DNA of 64,000 bases. Origin: Dimorphilus gyrociliatus. Its lineage: Eukaryota; Annelida; Polychaeta; Dinophilidae. The stretch's first letter is position 1. Each line of letters starts with the position of its first letter. The stretch covers positions 1,364,001 to 1,428,000 of the forward strand of contig CAJFCJ010000010.1 in the NCBI GenBank assembly GCA_904063045.1, written 5' to 3'. A model generated the notes under the pieces. It was given only the letters and a program-made list of their open reading frames with translations, was not told the DNA's origin and searched no databases. Both the position numbers and the translations under genes were made by a program. Shown here one piece after another: positions 47,091-57,583 of the stretch.

Positions 47091-50000
47091 TCAACAATCC
47101 GTATAACGTTTTAATTCTTCAACAATAAATCTAACGTAGGCAAATTCTTTAGGTTCGAAAACTCTAAGTAGATTAATTAAATTCTTTTCGTAAATGATCT
47201 TTTTAAATTCATTTTCTATAAAGGAAACAAATAGATTCTATAATTAGAAAAAAAGAAATTGTTTTACATTAAATAAACAAACTGTGAATACGACTTTGAA
47301 GATATAACATTCTCACACCGAATATTTGAATACCGAGAACATCTTCGCATAGTAAATATGATATCCAATCCCTGGATATAAATTCATTGGCCAATAAAGT
47401 GGGCGGTGTAATATACCAACTTTTCATTTTTTGAATCTTAATTGTAAATATAAGAGTAGATTTTAAGATAATGTAACAGAAATACATAAATATCAAATAG
47501 CTAAACAAACCAATAGAGAACCATAATGTGTTTGGTTGTGAACCCAATAACAGCAATTACAAGTGCAGTTAGTATCGCATTTACTTTTATGGAATGTTTT
47601 ACAATCTTTTAATCCTAGATATGAATATCTTTAATGTATAATTAAAATATAAATTACCATATTCATACCTTGAATAATGTTATTAGATATTATAATCATT
47701 ATTGGTACAGCGATGTGCAGGGGTTCAGACATCCATTTTACTAATGATTTAATAACTGTTACCTTCTTGAAAAAATAAGCTGTACTTTCATTATTAGATA
47801 ATTTTTCCTTGTTAAATTAATGGAGAGAGAGAGAGGTGAAAATCAGAATTATATTGATAAAACAAAAGAAAGTACTTACTAATATAAGCAGAAAATACTG
47901 TAAAATTGGCTTATCATCAAGAATGTTATTTTTGAAATTAAAATCCTAATTCGAAATATATTTATAGAATATAATTGAAATTAATATATATTTGTCTTTT
48001 AATTACGTTTAAGCCTTTCAGAAAAAATGCTATTCCATCTCCTTCAAGAATTAACGATAGTAAATACTTTGCCGAAATAACAAAAGTCTTTGATAGATTA
48101 TTAACTATTTGAATAAGGCTATATGTAACTAGATTATACTCTCTCAATTGAATCTTCTTTAATAGTATTGACATTATAAATGATATATAACATGCTAAAT
48201 GGTCCATTTCTTTTAAAGAAAACTTTATGGAAATTATTAAAAAAAAAGACTGTTGTTAATTATTTAAATAAAGGAAGATGAGAAGAATATACCTCTGTTT
48301 CCAAATTCGTTAAATTCTTTATCATATTTATTATAATTATTTCATCTTCTTTTGTAATGTTCTCTTGATTATTTGACGAATCAACCCATATTATCAGTTT
48401 TAATGCAGAAATAAACGCACCGTATTTACCGAACTTCTGTTCAAATGAAATTTTTAGCTTATTAGTTAATGAAAATCTCTAAGAATTAACCTTTAATAAT
48501 AGATGGCTTACAGTCAGTACACCAATATCAAATCGCTGCAAATCATTAAGACATTCTTTGCATTCTCCTTTACATCTTTTCCATCCAGCCGGAAAGTCGC
48601 AGACGAAGAAATCTATTGTAAGACGACACTCTGTATTACTTTCAATATAATTTTATATATAACAAAGTAAAGAATCAACTATAACCATTCGTATAAATGG
48701 CTGATAGTCCGCAAATGGCACTCATTTGAACGTCTTCACCGTAATGTCTGTTTGTACGTATTGATAGCAACGAAGTTATCCGTTTTCTTATAAACTCTTC
48801 TCTTACTCTTGAATTTTTTGCCAAGAAATACTAAGAAAACATATCCAAAATATGAGTAAATTACTACTTTCCTTTAACAAAAGAAAATGAAAAACTCTCA
48901 CAATCAAAACTATTACGAATCTTTCATTTATCTTCATCTCTTCAGTAAGAGAAAAATGTTGAAGCTGTTGAATATAGTTGAAAAAAGAAAAAGAAGAAAA
49001 TTTAAATGACTTTACTTGATAATCTTTACTTTATATACTGTATATTGACATACAAACCATAAGGTAACTAGATAAAATATCAACACCATTGCCAACAAAT
49101 AAAAATCCACAAATTTCATTGTATTTACTAACTAATGAACAAAGAACTGGTAATAAGTGTGAAAAGAGATTATCAAATAATTTGGCATCTATTTTAGCCT
49201 CCAGTGTTTTTAACATCCTTAACGTAGATATAGAGATTTTATTCATATAAATCTGATTAGGTTTACCAGTGATGATCTATAAAAAAGTAGAAGGAAAGTT
49301 AATAATTACAGTAAGCTTTTCAAATAAATCTTACAATCTCAATGAAATATATACAAAGTTTAATAGTTTGTTTCATAAAATCGTCCGTATCGTATCCTTC
49401 AGCAGAGTATTTTTCTCTTATATCATCAGCTTTTGATATAAAACTTAGAATAGACGTAAAAGCTTTAAATTTATCAAAACACTGGAAATTTGATATTTTA
49501 ATAAAAGAAGGTGATGGAAGAAAATGATAGAAATAATTTCTACTTACGACATGATGGACGATAAAACAGTTATTAGTTGTAAGAAAACTAACAAAGTATG
49601 GTGCCATTCGCCAACTTTTTTGCTCATTGTCTAAATAATCAAATGTTGAATTAAGGGCGAATGAAAGTAGATTTAAAGGTAATTTTTCAGGGCAAAAATT
49701 AAATATTTTAATTTGATCGAAGAGTAGGATATGTAAATATCCAGGTTCGTCTTCGTGTAATTGTAATAGAACAATATTCTTATTCCACCAATCAAGTAGT
49801 AAAGTTAAACTCTATTTAATAAATAAGTCTAAGTATATTAATATAGATTAGCTGTATTTTTTTTAATGTTCTTATTAATTAAGTTATATACCTTGATATA
49901 ATTAGAATATTCATCTAATCTCTGTTGAATATAATCATATTCTACATGATGATAATGCTCGGAAAATGTCTCCATTAATGTCATACTTTTCATATAATCA

Positions 50001-51090
50001 TTTCTATAATAATTTAACGCATCAATTATTTGATTTAAATTCCAATCAGTGACAACCTAATTAATGGTGTAATTATTAAAAGAATGTATATATACTGTAT
50101 ATATATATATATAGATAGATATACTGTTTATACTTTTATTCCAACAGCGAAAGTCATCTTTGTGCAAATTACTCTCATCAAATCCAAGAAGTGTAATCTT
50201 GGATGTTTTCGCAGAAATATCCTTTTGAATGAAAATAATGATGATATTCTTTATTCATTACGAATGTTCTATATAATTATAAATAATAACTACTTTAACA
50301 CTTCTGATGAGCAATACCACCTTCCTGAGATATCTAAATATTGTAGATTAGGCCATGAAGAACCGAAGAGTAAGGTATTTATTTCAATATCTTTATCATT
50401 ATAATCTTCAGAATCAAAACCTATATCTAATTTTATCAAAGACTTGACAGCCAATAATGGATGAAAATTAGTCTCTTGTTGAAATCTTCGATGGATGTAT
50501 ACTTTTAAACATTTTAGATATTCTAATTTTTCAATATTTGTAACGAAAGTAGACGTTAAGTTGATATTTTCCAAATTAATAGCACTTTGTATTAAATTTA
50601 TAAAATGGGAATTAGTAAAATCTGTAAAGCTTACGTCCAATACTTTTAAATTTGAAAAATCATATTTAGAAAAGTAGCTGCAATCTTCAAAGTAAATATG
50701 ACACCATTGTAAAGAGAAATATTTCAATTTTGTTATATCGATATAATTATCAAATATTATTTGTGAATAGTTCTTTAAACCTAAAAATTGAATTGCTTCG
50801 AGACAATGACCTTTTAAAAATTTATAAGATTCTACTTCTTGAATTTCCGTACAGGCCAATTTAATGGCATTCAAACAAGTATTTTCTCTATTAAAAAATC
50901 TCACATTCTCATCAGTTAATCTTCCTATTTCTCCTAAGAGTGTTAGGATTGGAGTAGCTGTATATGTTGTTAGAAAAAAGTCGTTGTCGGCCATTTTTTG
51001 CTTTTGAAGAATTGATGGAAATCGGACTATATAATTGAGGCATAATCTTTCCAATTTTTCAACGCAAAAACCATTTTCCTTTTCGTCCAT
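47091..51090 (-). CDS. ZYG11-like leucine-rich-repeat protein B, fifteen exons
   Basis: Exons 51090-50294, 50221-50134, 50056-49892, 49811-49548, 49481-49335, 49276-49058, 48830-48686, 48630-48491, 48436-48293, 48222-48007, 47945-47880, 47765-47669, 47614-47511, 47436-47317 and 47237-47091 sum to 2859 nt, giving 952 aa. Exon 1 encodes LRRs ending WPNLQYLDISGRW. Exon 3 has VVTDWNLNQIIDALNYYRN, matching the VTG...QI(I/L)EAL start of the ZYG11 armadillo-like domain. It is longer than ZYG11B (744 aa). Two Cys-rich inserts stand out, CDFPAGWKRCKGECKECL (exon 8) and CKTFHKSKCDTNCTCNCCYW (exon 13). The donor of exon 14 (GGT|GTGAGA) is the least certain junction. It is a tandem paralogue of gene A; the start ATG at 51090 is clear. 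Confidence 0.78.
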
Positions 51091-51501
51091 TTTGTCTTTT
51101 CTCTATTTATAATAATTCTCTTGAAAGTATGTCCTTATTCTTATCTCTTTTCTACTTTTGCTAGACTGTTAACACATCAACCATCTTTAACAAACTGGTA
51201 CAATACTTTCGCCAAACCTATCTTTTATAATGATACATCTCAACTTCTACAGCGCATAAGATTACAAAATAGGCCTTTATTTCAACTGTAGTTTTCATAT
51301 ATATTTATAAAGAAACCGTTTTTTTCTTCTATTCTTTGTCTTTTCATTCATCTAGATGAAAAAACATAACTACTCTTTTCTACTTTCTCTTTTCTTTTAT
51401 GCTTTTGATTTAAATCTCTTTGTCTCTCTTCCTCCTTCTCATTTCATATTACAATACGGTTGTAAATACGTAATATCTCAAAAAATTTAAAAAAAAGAAA
51501 C

Positions 51502-51517
51502 GTCCCCGGGTGGGCTC

Positions 51518-51574
<57 letters not shown>
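51502..51574 (-). tRNA. tRNA-Asn(GTT), copy 1
   Basis: 73-nt cloverleaf: acceptor GTCTCCG/CGGGGAC, D arm GCGC, anticodon stem TTCGG/CCGAA with loop CTGTTAA (anticodon GTT), and T loop TTCGAGC. The T run that follows (on the plus strand, A-rich just before 51502) is a Pol III terminator. D-loop variant C (AATCGG). Confidence 0.97.
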
Positions 51575-51754
51575 TCACGCTTTGAGCAGTAAAATTCATA
51601 GTTTTAAACGATGACTTTTTATAATCTGTACAAAAGCATACTTTAATACTCAACGCATATAAACAAACAAATCATAAAAAATAATTCTACGACGGTTTAT
51701 AATTGGCTAACAGATTAGTCAGTAGTCAGATAGTGAAGGCAAAAAAAAGATTAC

Positions 51755-51770
51755 GTCCCCGGGTGGGCTC

Positions 51771-51827
<57 letters not shown>
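51755..51827 (-). tRNA. tRNA-Asn(GTT), copy 2
   Basis: Identical to copy 1 (D-loop variant C), followed by a T-rich terminator. Confidence 0.97.
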
Positions 51828-51828
<1 letters not shown>

Positions 51829-52446
51829 TCTTGCGTAATTGTCCCATAGCTCCATCTATATCACCCACATTTATTAACTAGTAAACATAACGTTATCTTG
51901 AAGAACACAATTCAGTCAAATGAACGCACGATTTCTTGTCTCAAAAAGATCAGCCAGATAAGAAAAAAATTGCTTTCAATCATAACATTGGTCAGTAGGA
52001 CATAAGAGTATAGATCAATGGAAATCTTGATGGAAAACTGGCGTGTTGAAAAAGGCTACCAAAAATCACAACATGCAGACAAAAGTCTGTAAAAAGGGTT
52101 GCGTCTTAAGACAATTTTATAACCACTAAAAGGAGGTTAAAGCTAGTAAGCCACTAGCTTAGTCCTGTGTTGTTTCAGCTAAGAAGGAAAACTCTATTAA
52201 AGATTCACAATGTCCAAGCTAAAACTGATAATTACAATAAAAAAGTTACTTATAAAAAACCTTACCATCCTGAATATAAACTTCAAACATTTAACGAATA
52301 TCTAACTCTTTTTTCCTCTCCATTTTAATGAGATTACGATTGTAAAGAGTTTTCGAAGTAACGGAAACTTAAAACGAAAATAAAATAACTTTCGTTTTAC
52401 TGTAACTGAACTTCGTTGACCTGATTGAAGATAAAAAAAAGATTAC

Positions 52447-52462
52447 GTCCCCGGGTGGGCTC

Positions 52463-52519
<57 letters not shown>
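52447..52519 (-). tRNA. tRNA-Asn(GTT), copy 3
   Basis: D-loop variant C. Its 3' spacer (52330-52446) is a diverged duplicate of 54473-54590. Its 5' flank (52520-52570) is a near copy of the 5' flank of copy 12. Confidence 0.97.
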
Positions 52520-52520
<1 letters not shown>

Positions 52521-52666
52521 TCTGATATATTCCTTCATTCATACATTTGTTGTTTCATCATTCTCTTGAATTTGACCAAAATTTTATATACTGTCAGTTT
52601 TTGACAGAAAAACGTTTAACAACGTTTTCACTAGCTGTTAAAAGGTGTTCATGAACAAAAATAAAC

Positions 52667-52682
52667 GTCCCCGGGTGGGCTC

Positions 52683-52722
<40 letters not shown>

Positions 52723-52739
52723 AATTGCGCCACGGAGAC
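52667..52739 (-). tRNA. tRNA-Asn(GTT), copy 4
   Basis: D-loop variant T (AATTGG); otherwise identical. Its 5' flank carries a decayed version of the GGTTTCACTT spacer seen in the tandem array. Confidence 0.96.
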
Positions 52740-52818
52740 TCACAGAAAACTAGGTTTCACTTTGGAAATTCCGCCCACATTATTCCTATATATAGAAAGA
52801 TAGATGTCTCTAGTGTAA

Positions 52819-53134
52819 ATGTATCATGATGACGCGACGGCGAAAGCTTTTGATCTCGCATTTCGTTTATATACAGCTATGAGCTATAATTTCATCGAAT
52901 ATTTAGATATTAATAATAGCAAATACGAAGAATTTATCACTGTTAAGTATGGTATACTTCACTTAAAGAGTTCGATTGAAAAAAATGGCAAGGTGAGCAT
53001 GTTCAGTGTTGTCGTCGAGTATATCCTCATGCTGATTCTTACACCTTTAGACGTTCCTCAATATTACAACAAATCCCAGCAATGATTTCATTGATATAAA
53101 ATGGAGAATATCTATTGAAGTCCAGTTGTCTTAG
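52819..53134 (+). CDS. Small two-exon ORF of unknown identity between tRNA genes
   Basis: A 58-codon frame (52819-52992) begins with ATG directly after a stop and ends at a good donor (AAG|GTGAGC). A TTTAG acceptor at 53050 continues in phase for 27 codons to 53134, giving 85 aa. The second exon has FIDIKWRISIEVQL, faintly like the W-R core of COMM domains. The first is helical (AKAFDLAFRLYTAMSYNFIE). It may be a truncated duplicate or a real small gene; I cannot name it. The open frame on the opposite strand here is its shadow. Confidence 0.3.
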
Positions 53135-53336
53135 CGAAATCAACGCTCTACACAATTTAGAGGAGAATAAGTAACTTTCCTCCATTTTGCTGTTTCTCAC
53201 CTTTCTGTTAAACTCTACTCCGAAATCTTTTTCTATTTTGCAAACCAAAAAAATACAAAAAAAGATACTTAAAAAAATAAATCTAATAAAGCGATTTACT
53301 ATTTTTAAGCGGTTAAAAGGTATACAAGAACATATT

Positions 53337-53400
53337 GCATCCCCGGGTAGGCTCAAATGACATTCCATTAACCGAGAAATATAAAAGACGAATGCGCTGT
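53337..53400 (-). pseudogene. Decayed tRNA-Asn relic
   Basis: Reading on the minus strand, the 3' end (CCTACCCGGGGATG) still matches the T arm and acceptor of the neighbouring tRNA-Asn genes. The anticodon and D arms are destroyed, with only GGTTAATGG and GCGC fragments left. It will not fold as a tRNA. Confidence 0.7.
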
Positions 53401-53749
53401 CATCTAATAATTCATCTGTGATTGTTAAGGCTAGATGTCTCCATTTTGCTGTGTCTCACTTCTCTGAACATTAGTCGCAAATCAATATTTTCAAACTTTT
53501 CGTTAGATAGGCCGAAGTCGTCAACAGACTCGCCTCATTGCTGTAAGTAAAAACGGCACACTATAGGCCAATATTTTTATCATTAATTGAAAGTGAATTG
53601 TACTGTCACTAAAAACTTTCTCAAACAAGCCCTGATTGAAAAGTTATTGAGACTTTTGTGGCACAGTATGGATGACAGAATAAAGTAATTATTCAATTTC
53701 TTGTATCACAAGTTATCGCTATCAATATTCATATACAATTGAAAGCTTT

Positions 53750-54117
53750 TTTTTGGTAATACAACACTTATCGAAGGTTCAGTAAGAAAGTGGGTTAGAG
53801 AATTTAAAGGAGGAAGAACTAATATACTTGATGAAGACAAGCCAGGACGCCCAAAAACTGCCAGTAACAATGAAACACAGAGGACAGAGTTATCGCTCTA
53901 ATCAGAGATAATAAGAGCCAGGCTCAGATGTCTCAAACATTGAATATAAGCCATTCAGTTGTTGAAGGTTTGATTGCAAGTCTTGGATTGAAAAAGATTG
54001 TCTCAAGATGGATTCCCTACCAACTTATTTGGGAACAGAAAGACATGAGGGTGGAGAGGTCTACAGAATTCCTAGAAAACCATGTCGAAGAAGGAGACAT
54101 TTTTTTTAACTGTTAGA
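53750..54117 (+). mobile_element. Mariner-family transposase relic
   Basis: A broken frame shows mariner N-terminal features: RKWVREFKGGRTNILDEDKP then GRPKTASNNE, followed after a frameshift/stop by a second helix-turn-helix (SQTLNISHSVVEGLIASLGL, KKIVSRWIPYQL). It ends in a degenerate EFLENHVEEGD stretch. The catalytic D,D(34)D region is missing and no inverted repeats were recognised, so it is a dead N-terminal fragment. Confidence 0.85.
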
Positions 54118-54187
54118 TAAAAACGGCGAGAATTTTTCGGGTGACCCTAATATTAATAATACATAATTGTTTAAAAAAAAAGTGATC

Positions 54188-54203
54188 GTCCCCGGGTGGG
54201 CTC

Positions 54204-54260
<57 letters not shown>
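54188..54260 (-). tRNA. tRNA-Asn(GTT), copy 5
   Basis: D-loop variant C. It lies directly beside the mariner relic; spacer unrelated to the tandem array. Confidence 0.97.
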
Positions 54261-54621
54261 TTCGATACAACCAGTTTTTTCATATGTAGATTAATGTGAG
54301 AACGTCAAATTTGTCTTTTTCCGTCCGTTTTTTGTAGCAACAGACTGATAGTGATTTTTAAAAGTAGCTGAGCTTCATTTGTTTGTATTTTATTATACCA
54401 AATATTAAATGTGTATTTGTGATCAAAGTTATGCATATTATTTATAAAAAATGAGATTCTTAACGAGATAGTTATTGATTGTATAAAGTTTTCGAGGTAG
54501 CGGAAGCTTAAAACAAAAATAAAAACAGCTTTCGTTTTACCATAACTTAACTTAGTTGACCTGATTGAAGACAAAAAAAAAGTAACGCTTATATACTGTA
54601 TATTGTTTGAAAAAAGTGAAC

Positions 54622-54637
54622 GTCCCCGGGTGGGCTC

Positions 54638-54677
<40 letters not shown>

Positions 54678-54694
54678 AATTGCGCCACGGAGAC
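54622..54694 (-). tRNA. tRNA-Asn(GTT), copy 6
   Basis: D-loop variant T. Its 5' flank (54692-54750) matches the spacer of the tandem array. This shows the BEL-like relic was inserted between copies 6 and 7 of a once-continuous series. Confidence 0.97.
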
Positions 54695-54916
54695 TCTTGG
54701 AGAACAAGGTTTCACTTCTGAAACTCCATCCGAATTATACGATATTATGTTTGGAATAAAGTCTTTCGTAATGAGCCTTATGTTAAAGTTTATTGTTTAG
54801 AATTGGTAGTTGTATTATAAGGGAAATGGTTCAAAACCATCAAAGAGCAATTTAACGAAAGTGTAATTTTTGATTGTATATGACTAGATAGGACCAAGGT
54901 GGGCGTGTGTGTTGTC

Positions 54917-55830
54917 CTAAACTATGACCAATAAGCAGATCAATTCGACCACTGGGAAGAGGTGGCTCAGTGTACCGTGAATTGATCTATATAGCAGGCT
55001 GACTTGGTATTGTAGATAGTGAATCACATACATGTAAAAATCGATATCATATTTTCTTCCCAGTTGAGGAAATATGAGTCTGACCTTCTCTGATGTCATC
55101 ACCTGAAAATCATTGTTTACGTACGAAATGTTGATCTGATGGAAATTTTCAGCTACTGTGGTGTATGATATGGTTTCGAGGTACTGCCTGCTAATTAAAG
55201 AGACTGCCGCTCCAGTATCAGTGAGAGCAGTAATTGAGTGATTGCTCGAATTACCAGATGACGGGATTTGTACTGTTGCCGAATATACAGGCATTCTCTC
55301 TTGCATCTCTTTTGATTGGATACAATTAATAGCAGATACCGATTTCGGTGTTGTTGTCTCTTTATGGTATAAGGAAGTGTGATGAACTTGGTTGCATCTC
55401 TTACAATTGAATTTTAATGGACAATTTTCACTCATATAACAACCTCGTAGACAATTCGAACAGCGATTAAGCCATTGTACCAATCTTTGTCTTCCCTTAA
55501 GATCAGAATTTATTTAGGTTGGACAATAGGCTGTTGGAATATCTCCTAAGTTTCTCAAATTGCGGATGTCCCTTGTAATTGGGAAAGTTAAAAAACATGA
55601 GAAGTTTTTTGGACGTTCAAAGTTCCACTATCTTGTCCTCCGTTCATTATGAGCTGTTCTGGTTCTTGTGTTCAAATATGAATGAATGGCTTACATGACT
55701 TTTTAGTCGAATCTGATTGAATGGATCCGCTCATTTGAATGATGCGCTCCATTTGTGCCGCCATCTCCGTTTTCATAGCGTTGATCTCTGCTCTATTTTA
55801 AGCGTTCGATTCTGAGAATCTTCCTTCGAA
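54917..55830 (-). mobile_element. BEL/Pao-like retrotransposon relic (gag/protease part)
   Basis: On the minus strand a 188-codon frame (55483-54917) has a Cys/His-rich segment (CSNCLRGCYMSENCPLKFNC, HHTSLYH) followed by a retropepsin-like active site (ALTDTGAAVSLIS). This is the gag zinc-knuckle/protease arrangement of BEL/Pao-type elements. Upstream (55560-55830) are degraded gag-like frames. Reverse transcriptase, integrase and LTRs were not found, so it is a fragment. Confidence 0.75.
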
Positions 55831-56065
55831 TCCTTTCCTTTGCTTCTCCGATTTCTCATCAAGTGTTGACGTGTCGACCATTTTGGTCGATTGAGTTGTG
55901 GTTTCCAATTGACTTGGAGAGTTGATGCACTTAGCAACCGAATGAAGACATTTAAAATAATATCAACGTAACGTAAAGTCATAAGGAATAAACTTGGTAC
56001 GTAGCCAAGACTAGTCGTTGGGCTCATCGACTACGCTTTTTTATATTGTTTAAAAAAAAGTGAAC

Positions 56066-56081
56066 GTCCCCGGGTGGGCTC

Positions 56082-56138
<57 letters not shown>
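56066..56138 (-). tRNA. tRNA-Asn(GTT), copy 7
   Basis: First unit of the ~183-bp tandem array. D-loop variant C; 5' spacer of type a (GGTTTCACTTATG). Confidence 0.97.
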
Positions 56139-56248
56139 TCTTGGAGAACAAGGTTTCACTTATGAAACTCCATCCGAATTATAAGATATTATGACAAAAC
56201 TAATACTGTTTCCTCATCAAAATTATGCATATTATAAAAAAAAGAAAC

Positions 56249-56264
56249 GTCCCCGGGTGGGCTC

Positions 56265-56321
<57 letters not shown>
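56249..56321 (-). tRNA. tRNA-Asn(GTT), copy 8
   Basis: D-loop variant C, array unit 2, type a spacer identical or nearly so to that of copy 7. Confidence 0.97.
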
Positions 56322-56431
56322 TCTTGGAGAACAAGGTTTCACTTATGAAACTCCATCCGAATTATAAGATATTATGACAAAACTAATACTGTTTCCTCAT
56401 CAAAATTATGCATATTATAAAAAAAAGAAAC

Positions 56432-56447
56432 GTCCCCGGGTGGGCTC

Positions 56448-56487
<40 letters not shown>

Positions 56488-56504
56488 AATTGCGCCACGG
56501 AGAC
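56432..56504 (-). tRNA. tRNA-Asn(GTT), copy 9
   Basis: D-loop variant T, array unit 3, type b spacer. Confidence 0.97.
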
Positions 56505-56615
56505 TCATGGAGAACAAGTTTTCACTTCTGAAACTCCATCCATATTGTAAGATATTATGTTAAAATTAATACTGTTTCTTCATCAAAATTATGCATATTA
56601 TAAAAAAAAAGAAAC

Positions 56616-56631
56616 GTCCCCGGGTGGGCTC

Positions 56632-56688
<57 letters not shown>
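56616..56688 (-). tRNA. tRNA-Asn(GTT), copy 10
   Basis: D-loop variant C, array unit 4, type a spacer with CTTCTG. Confidence 0.97.
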
Positions 56689-56797
56689 TCATGGAGAACA
56701 AGGTTTCACTTCTGAAACTCCATCCGAATTATAAGATATTATGACAAAACTAATACTGTTTCCTCATCAAAATTATGTATATTATAAAAAAAGAAAC

Positions 56798-56813
56798 GTC
56801 CCCGGGTGGGCTC

Positions 56814-56870
<57 letters not shown>
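56798..56870 (-). tRNA. tRNA-Asn(GTT), copy 11
   Basis: D-loop variant C, array unit 5, type b spacer. Confidence 0.97.
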
Positions 56871-56981
56871 TCATGGAGAACAAGTTTTCACTTCTGAAAC
56901 TCCATCCATATTGTAAGATATTATGTTAAAATTAATACTGTTTCTTCATCAAAATTATGCATATTATAAAAAAAAAGAAAC

Positions 56982-56997
56982 GTCCCCGGGTGGGCTC

Positions 56998-57037
<40 letters not shown>

Positions 57038-57054
57038 AATTGCGCCACGGAGAC
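56982..57054 (-). tRNA. tRNA-Asn(GTT), copy 12
   Basis: D-loop variant T, last array unit. Its 5' flank (57055-57110, CTCTGATACATTCC...) matches the flank of copy 3 rather than the array spacer. Confidence 0.97.
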
Positions 57055-57200
57055 CTCTGATACATTCCTTCATTCATACATTTGTTGTTTCATCAATCTC
57101 ATAAATTTGGCTAAAAGCTTTGAAACTGAGAATTTTTGATCCTTAAACGTCTTTTAACAATGTTCACAATCTATTAAGATATAATTGAAAAAAAATGAAC

Positions 57201-57216
57201 GTCCCCGGGTGGGCTC

Positions 57217-57273
<57 letters not shown>
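57201..57273 (-). tRNA. tRNA-Asn(GTT), copy 13
   Basis: D-loop variant C, outside the 183-bp periodicity, about 310 bp from the RPL7A stop. Confidence 0.97.
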
Positions 57274-57583
57274 ATCTGAGAAATCGTGATAAAATATTAA
57301 ATTATAAACTCTATCTTTAACAAGTAACTGGCTTGAAATGAACACGTGTGCACGAGGTATTATTGGCTATGCTAGTCTATTTTTTAAATGCCCCTTTCTT
57401 AACGTATTGCGAAGATTTGTACTTTATATATCTAAAATTTTAAATGTTTGAACACTTATATGTATATAACTATATACAGTATATGCCTAGATATGAGTGC
57501 ATATCTATATTACTTCATAAATATTCAATAAAATTTTACTAGTCATCTCATTCATCAACTTTTTATTTTCAAACAAATTCAAT

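Larger units (their letters stand above)
56066..57054 (-). repeat. Tandem array of ~183-bp tRNA-Asn units
   Basis: Six tRNA starts at 56066, 56249, 56432, 56616, 56798 and 56982 are spaced 182-184 bp. Each tRNA is followed upstream by a near-identical spacer (GGAGAACAAG...CACTT...AACTCCATCC...AAATTATGCATATTATAAAA). Two spacer types occur in the order a, a, b, a, b. Type b reads AAGTTTTCAC and CCATATTGTAAG; type a reads AAGGTTTCAC and CCGAATTATAAG. Length differences lie in the A-runs that form the Pol III terminators. Confidence 0.95.

Noticed and set aside
53039-53368. 109-codon minus-strand frame with YSPFYINEIIAG, first thought proteasome-like
   Set aside because: It is antisense to the better-supported plus-strand two-exon ORF and runs into the tRNA relic; no proteasome motif holds.
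51502-57273. Regularly spaced near-identical repeats resembling a CRISPR array
   Set aside because: The repeat unit folds as a perfect tRNA-Asn with anticodon GTT, spacers are homologous to each other, and the sequence is eukaryotic.
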